Source: Pseudomonas sp. 8AS
GTDB lineage: Bacteria > Pseudomonadota > Gammaproteobacteria > Pseudomonadales > Pseudomonadaceae
Length of the DNA: 64,000 nucleotides
Assembly: GCF_902506505.1 (NCBI RefSeq)
Contig: NZ_LR733406.1
Span: 992,001-1,056,000 of the forward strand
Direction: 5' to 3'
The notes below the pieces were generated by a model. The model saw only the letters and a program-made list of their open reading frames with translations. It was not told the DNA's origin and did not search any database. A program made the translations under genes and the position numbers. This document shows positions 63,546 through 64,000 of the stretch, piece after piece. The first letter of the stretch is position 1; every line of letters begins with the position of its first letter.

Positions 63546-63553
63546 TCGCTGGT

Positions 63554-63620
63554 TGGCCAGGTGCATGAGCCCTGGCCAGAGAGAGTTTGCCGCACCCGCG
63601 CTGCACCTTGCTGCAGCGCG
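63554..63620. terminator. Two hairpins between convergent genes
   Basis: TGGCCAGG/CCTGGCCA (63554-63561 and 63571-63578) and CGCGCTGCA/TGCAGCGCG (63597-63605 and 63612-63620) are two perfect stems between the permease and the P-II-like gene. Neither has a long T-run, so termination strength is uncertain. Confidence 0.5.
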
Positions 63621-63626
63621 TTCCTG

Positions 63627-64000
63627 CTAAACCTCCGAGGTCTTCGCGCCGGGTTCTTCCGGGACGCCCGCCGGCATCGTCAGCGGCGTGGCGAAGTGCA
63701 GCGCGGTCATATACACCGAGCCGCTGTCCGGCTGGTCCAGTCCTGCCTGCGCACAGATGAAGTCGAACACCTCGTCGGCCTGTTGCTCATCCACGACCAC
63801 GCTCAGGACCCGCGCCAGTGCGGCTTCCGGCACCTTGTTAGGCTGCGCCTTGGCCGCCTGCAGCACGGCCACGCCACGGCAGTGCACGCTGTGCGCCCGG
63901 GTGATGCCCCATTCATCGCGCAGCATGCGCAGCACCCGGCGATCCGTGCCGTTGTCGGGCAACACGCAGGTGATGAGCTTGGCTGCCCCGCCCGGTATAC
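63627..64000 (-). CDS. Divergent P-II-like protein, 5' end outside window
   Basis: The frame is open to the window edge, so the true start is beyond 64000. The visible part reads AAKLITCVLPDNGTDRRVLRMLRDEWGITRAHSVHCRGV, the beta-alpha opening of P-II signal proteins, followed by RVLSVVVDEQQADEVFDFICAQAGL and SVYMTALHFATPL. The normal T-loop with its uridylylated tyrosine is missing, and a C-terminal tail of about 20 residues is added. It is therefore not GlnB or GlnK but a P-II-like relative, perhaps serving a membrane transporter gene outside the window. Confidence 0.65.
   Translation of the reverse strand, partial: IPGGAAKLITCVLPDNGTDRRVLRMLRDEWGITRAHSVHCRGVAVLQAAKAQPNKVPEAALARVLSVVVDEQQADEVFDFICAQAGLDQPDSGSVYMTALHFATPLTMPAGVPEEPGAKTSEV

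Overview
The window looks like a chromosomal segment of a high-GC Pseudomonas, probably near the P. aeruginosa / P. alcaligenes lineages. Gene content and order support this. From memory, three blocks match the P. aeruginosa chromosome: lnt-corC-ybeY-ybeZ-miaB; hemL-thiE-thiD next to ladS, a TetR gene, an AidB-like dehydrogenase and amn; and ureG-ureF-ureE beside desT and its divergent desaturase genes. I saw no tRNA, rRNA, CRISPR array, insertion sequence or prophage.

Layout. 1-7.3 kb: the end of a YdcF-type protein, then a minus-strand block for envelope lipoproteins, rRNA maturation and tRNA thiolation (ybeZ, ybeY, corC, lnt, miaB), and two small conserved genes. 7.3-16.7 kb: thiD-thiE-hemL (thiamin, heme) divergent from the hybrid sensor kinase ladS, then a TetR repressor with an AidB-like acyl-CoA dehydrogenase and AMP nucleosidase. 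16.8-32.2 kb: a run of short housekeeping operons (alcohol dehydrogenase/GNAT, RluE, globin, Lrp regulator, cation efflux, HrpB helicase, periplasmic binding protein, CDGSH protein, SDR, NYN protein, DEDD exonuclease, RhlE helicase). 32.2-36.5 kb: a tight four-gene signalling operon with a polyamine-type binding protein, a membrane diguanylate cyclase, a receiver-CheC fusion and a lone PAS protein. 36.7-39.1 kb: MscS channel, TPR protein, LOG-family protein and a 29-residue small ORF with a strong ribosome binding site.

39.3-44.9 kb: urease accessory genes ureE-ureF-ureG-hupE, with a sigma-54 type promoter and possible NtrC sites. Next to them is the unsaturated fatty acid control unit desT / desC-desB with two operator palindromes. 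The ureE/ureF junction carries an extra diverged copy of the first 15 codons of ureF. 45-47.5 kb: a methyltransferase, a secreted protein built of 27-residue repeats, and a YbhN-type membrane protein. 48.1-58 kb: a sodium/solute symporter, then histidine utilisation (hutD divergent from hutI-hutG-hutU-hutH-transporter-hutC) with two HutC-type palindromes. This cluster encodes the arginase-family HutG, so histidine would go to glutamate plus formamide in four steps. 58.1-61.8 kb: an ECF42-type sigma factor with its DGPF/YciI partner, a DUF899 protein, a SnoaL-like protein and a SRPBCC protein. 61.8-64 kb: a YadG/YadH-type ABC exporter and the end of a divergent P-II-like protein cut by the window edge.

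Several dispersed inverted repeats lie between genes: a 25-bp perfect inverted repeat at 59412-59478, two copies of a roughly 70-bp element at 39202 and 58010, two copies of a 17-bp palindrome, and REP-like hairpins. Nearly all genes look intact. The two genes at the window edges are partial only because the window ends there.
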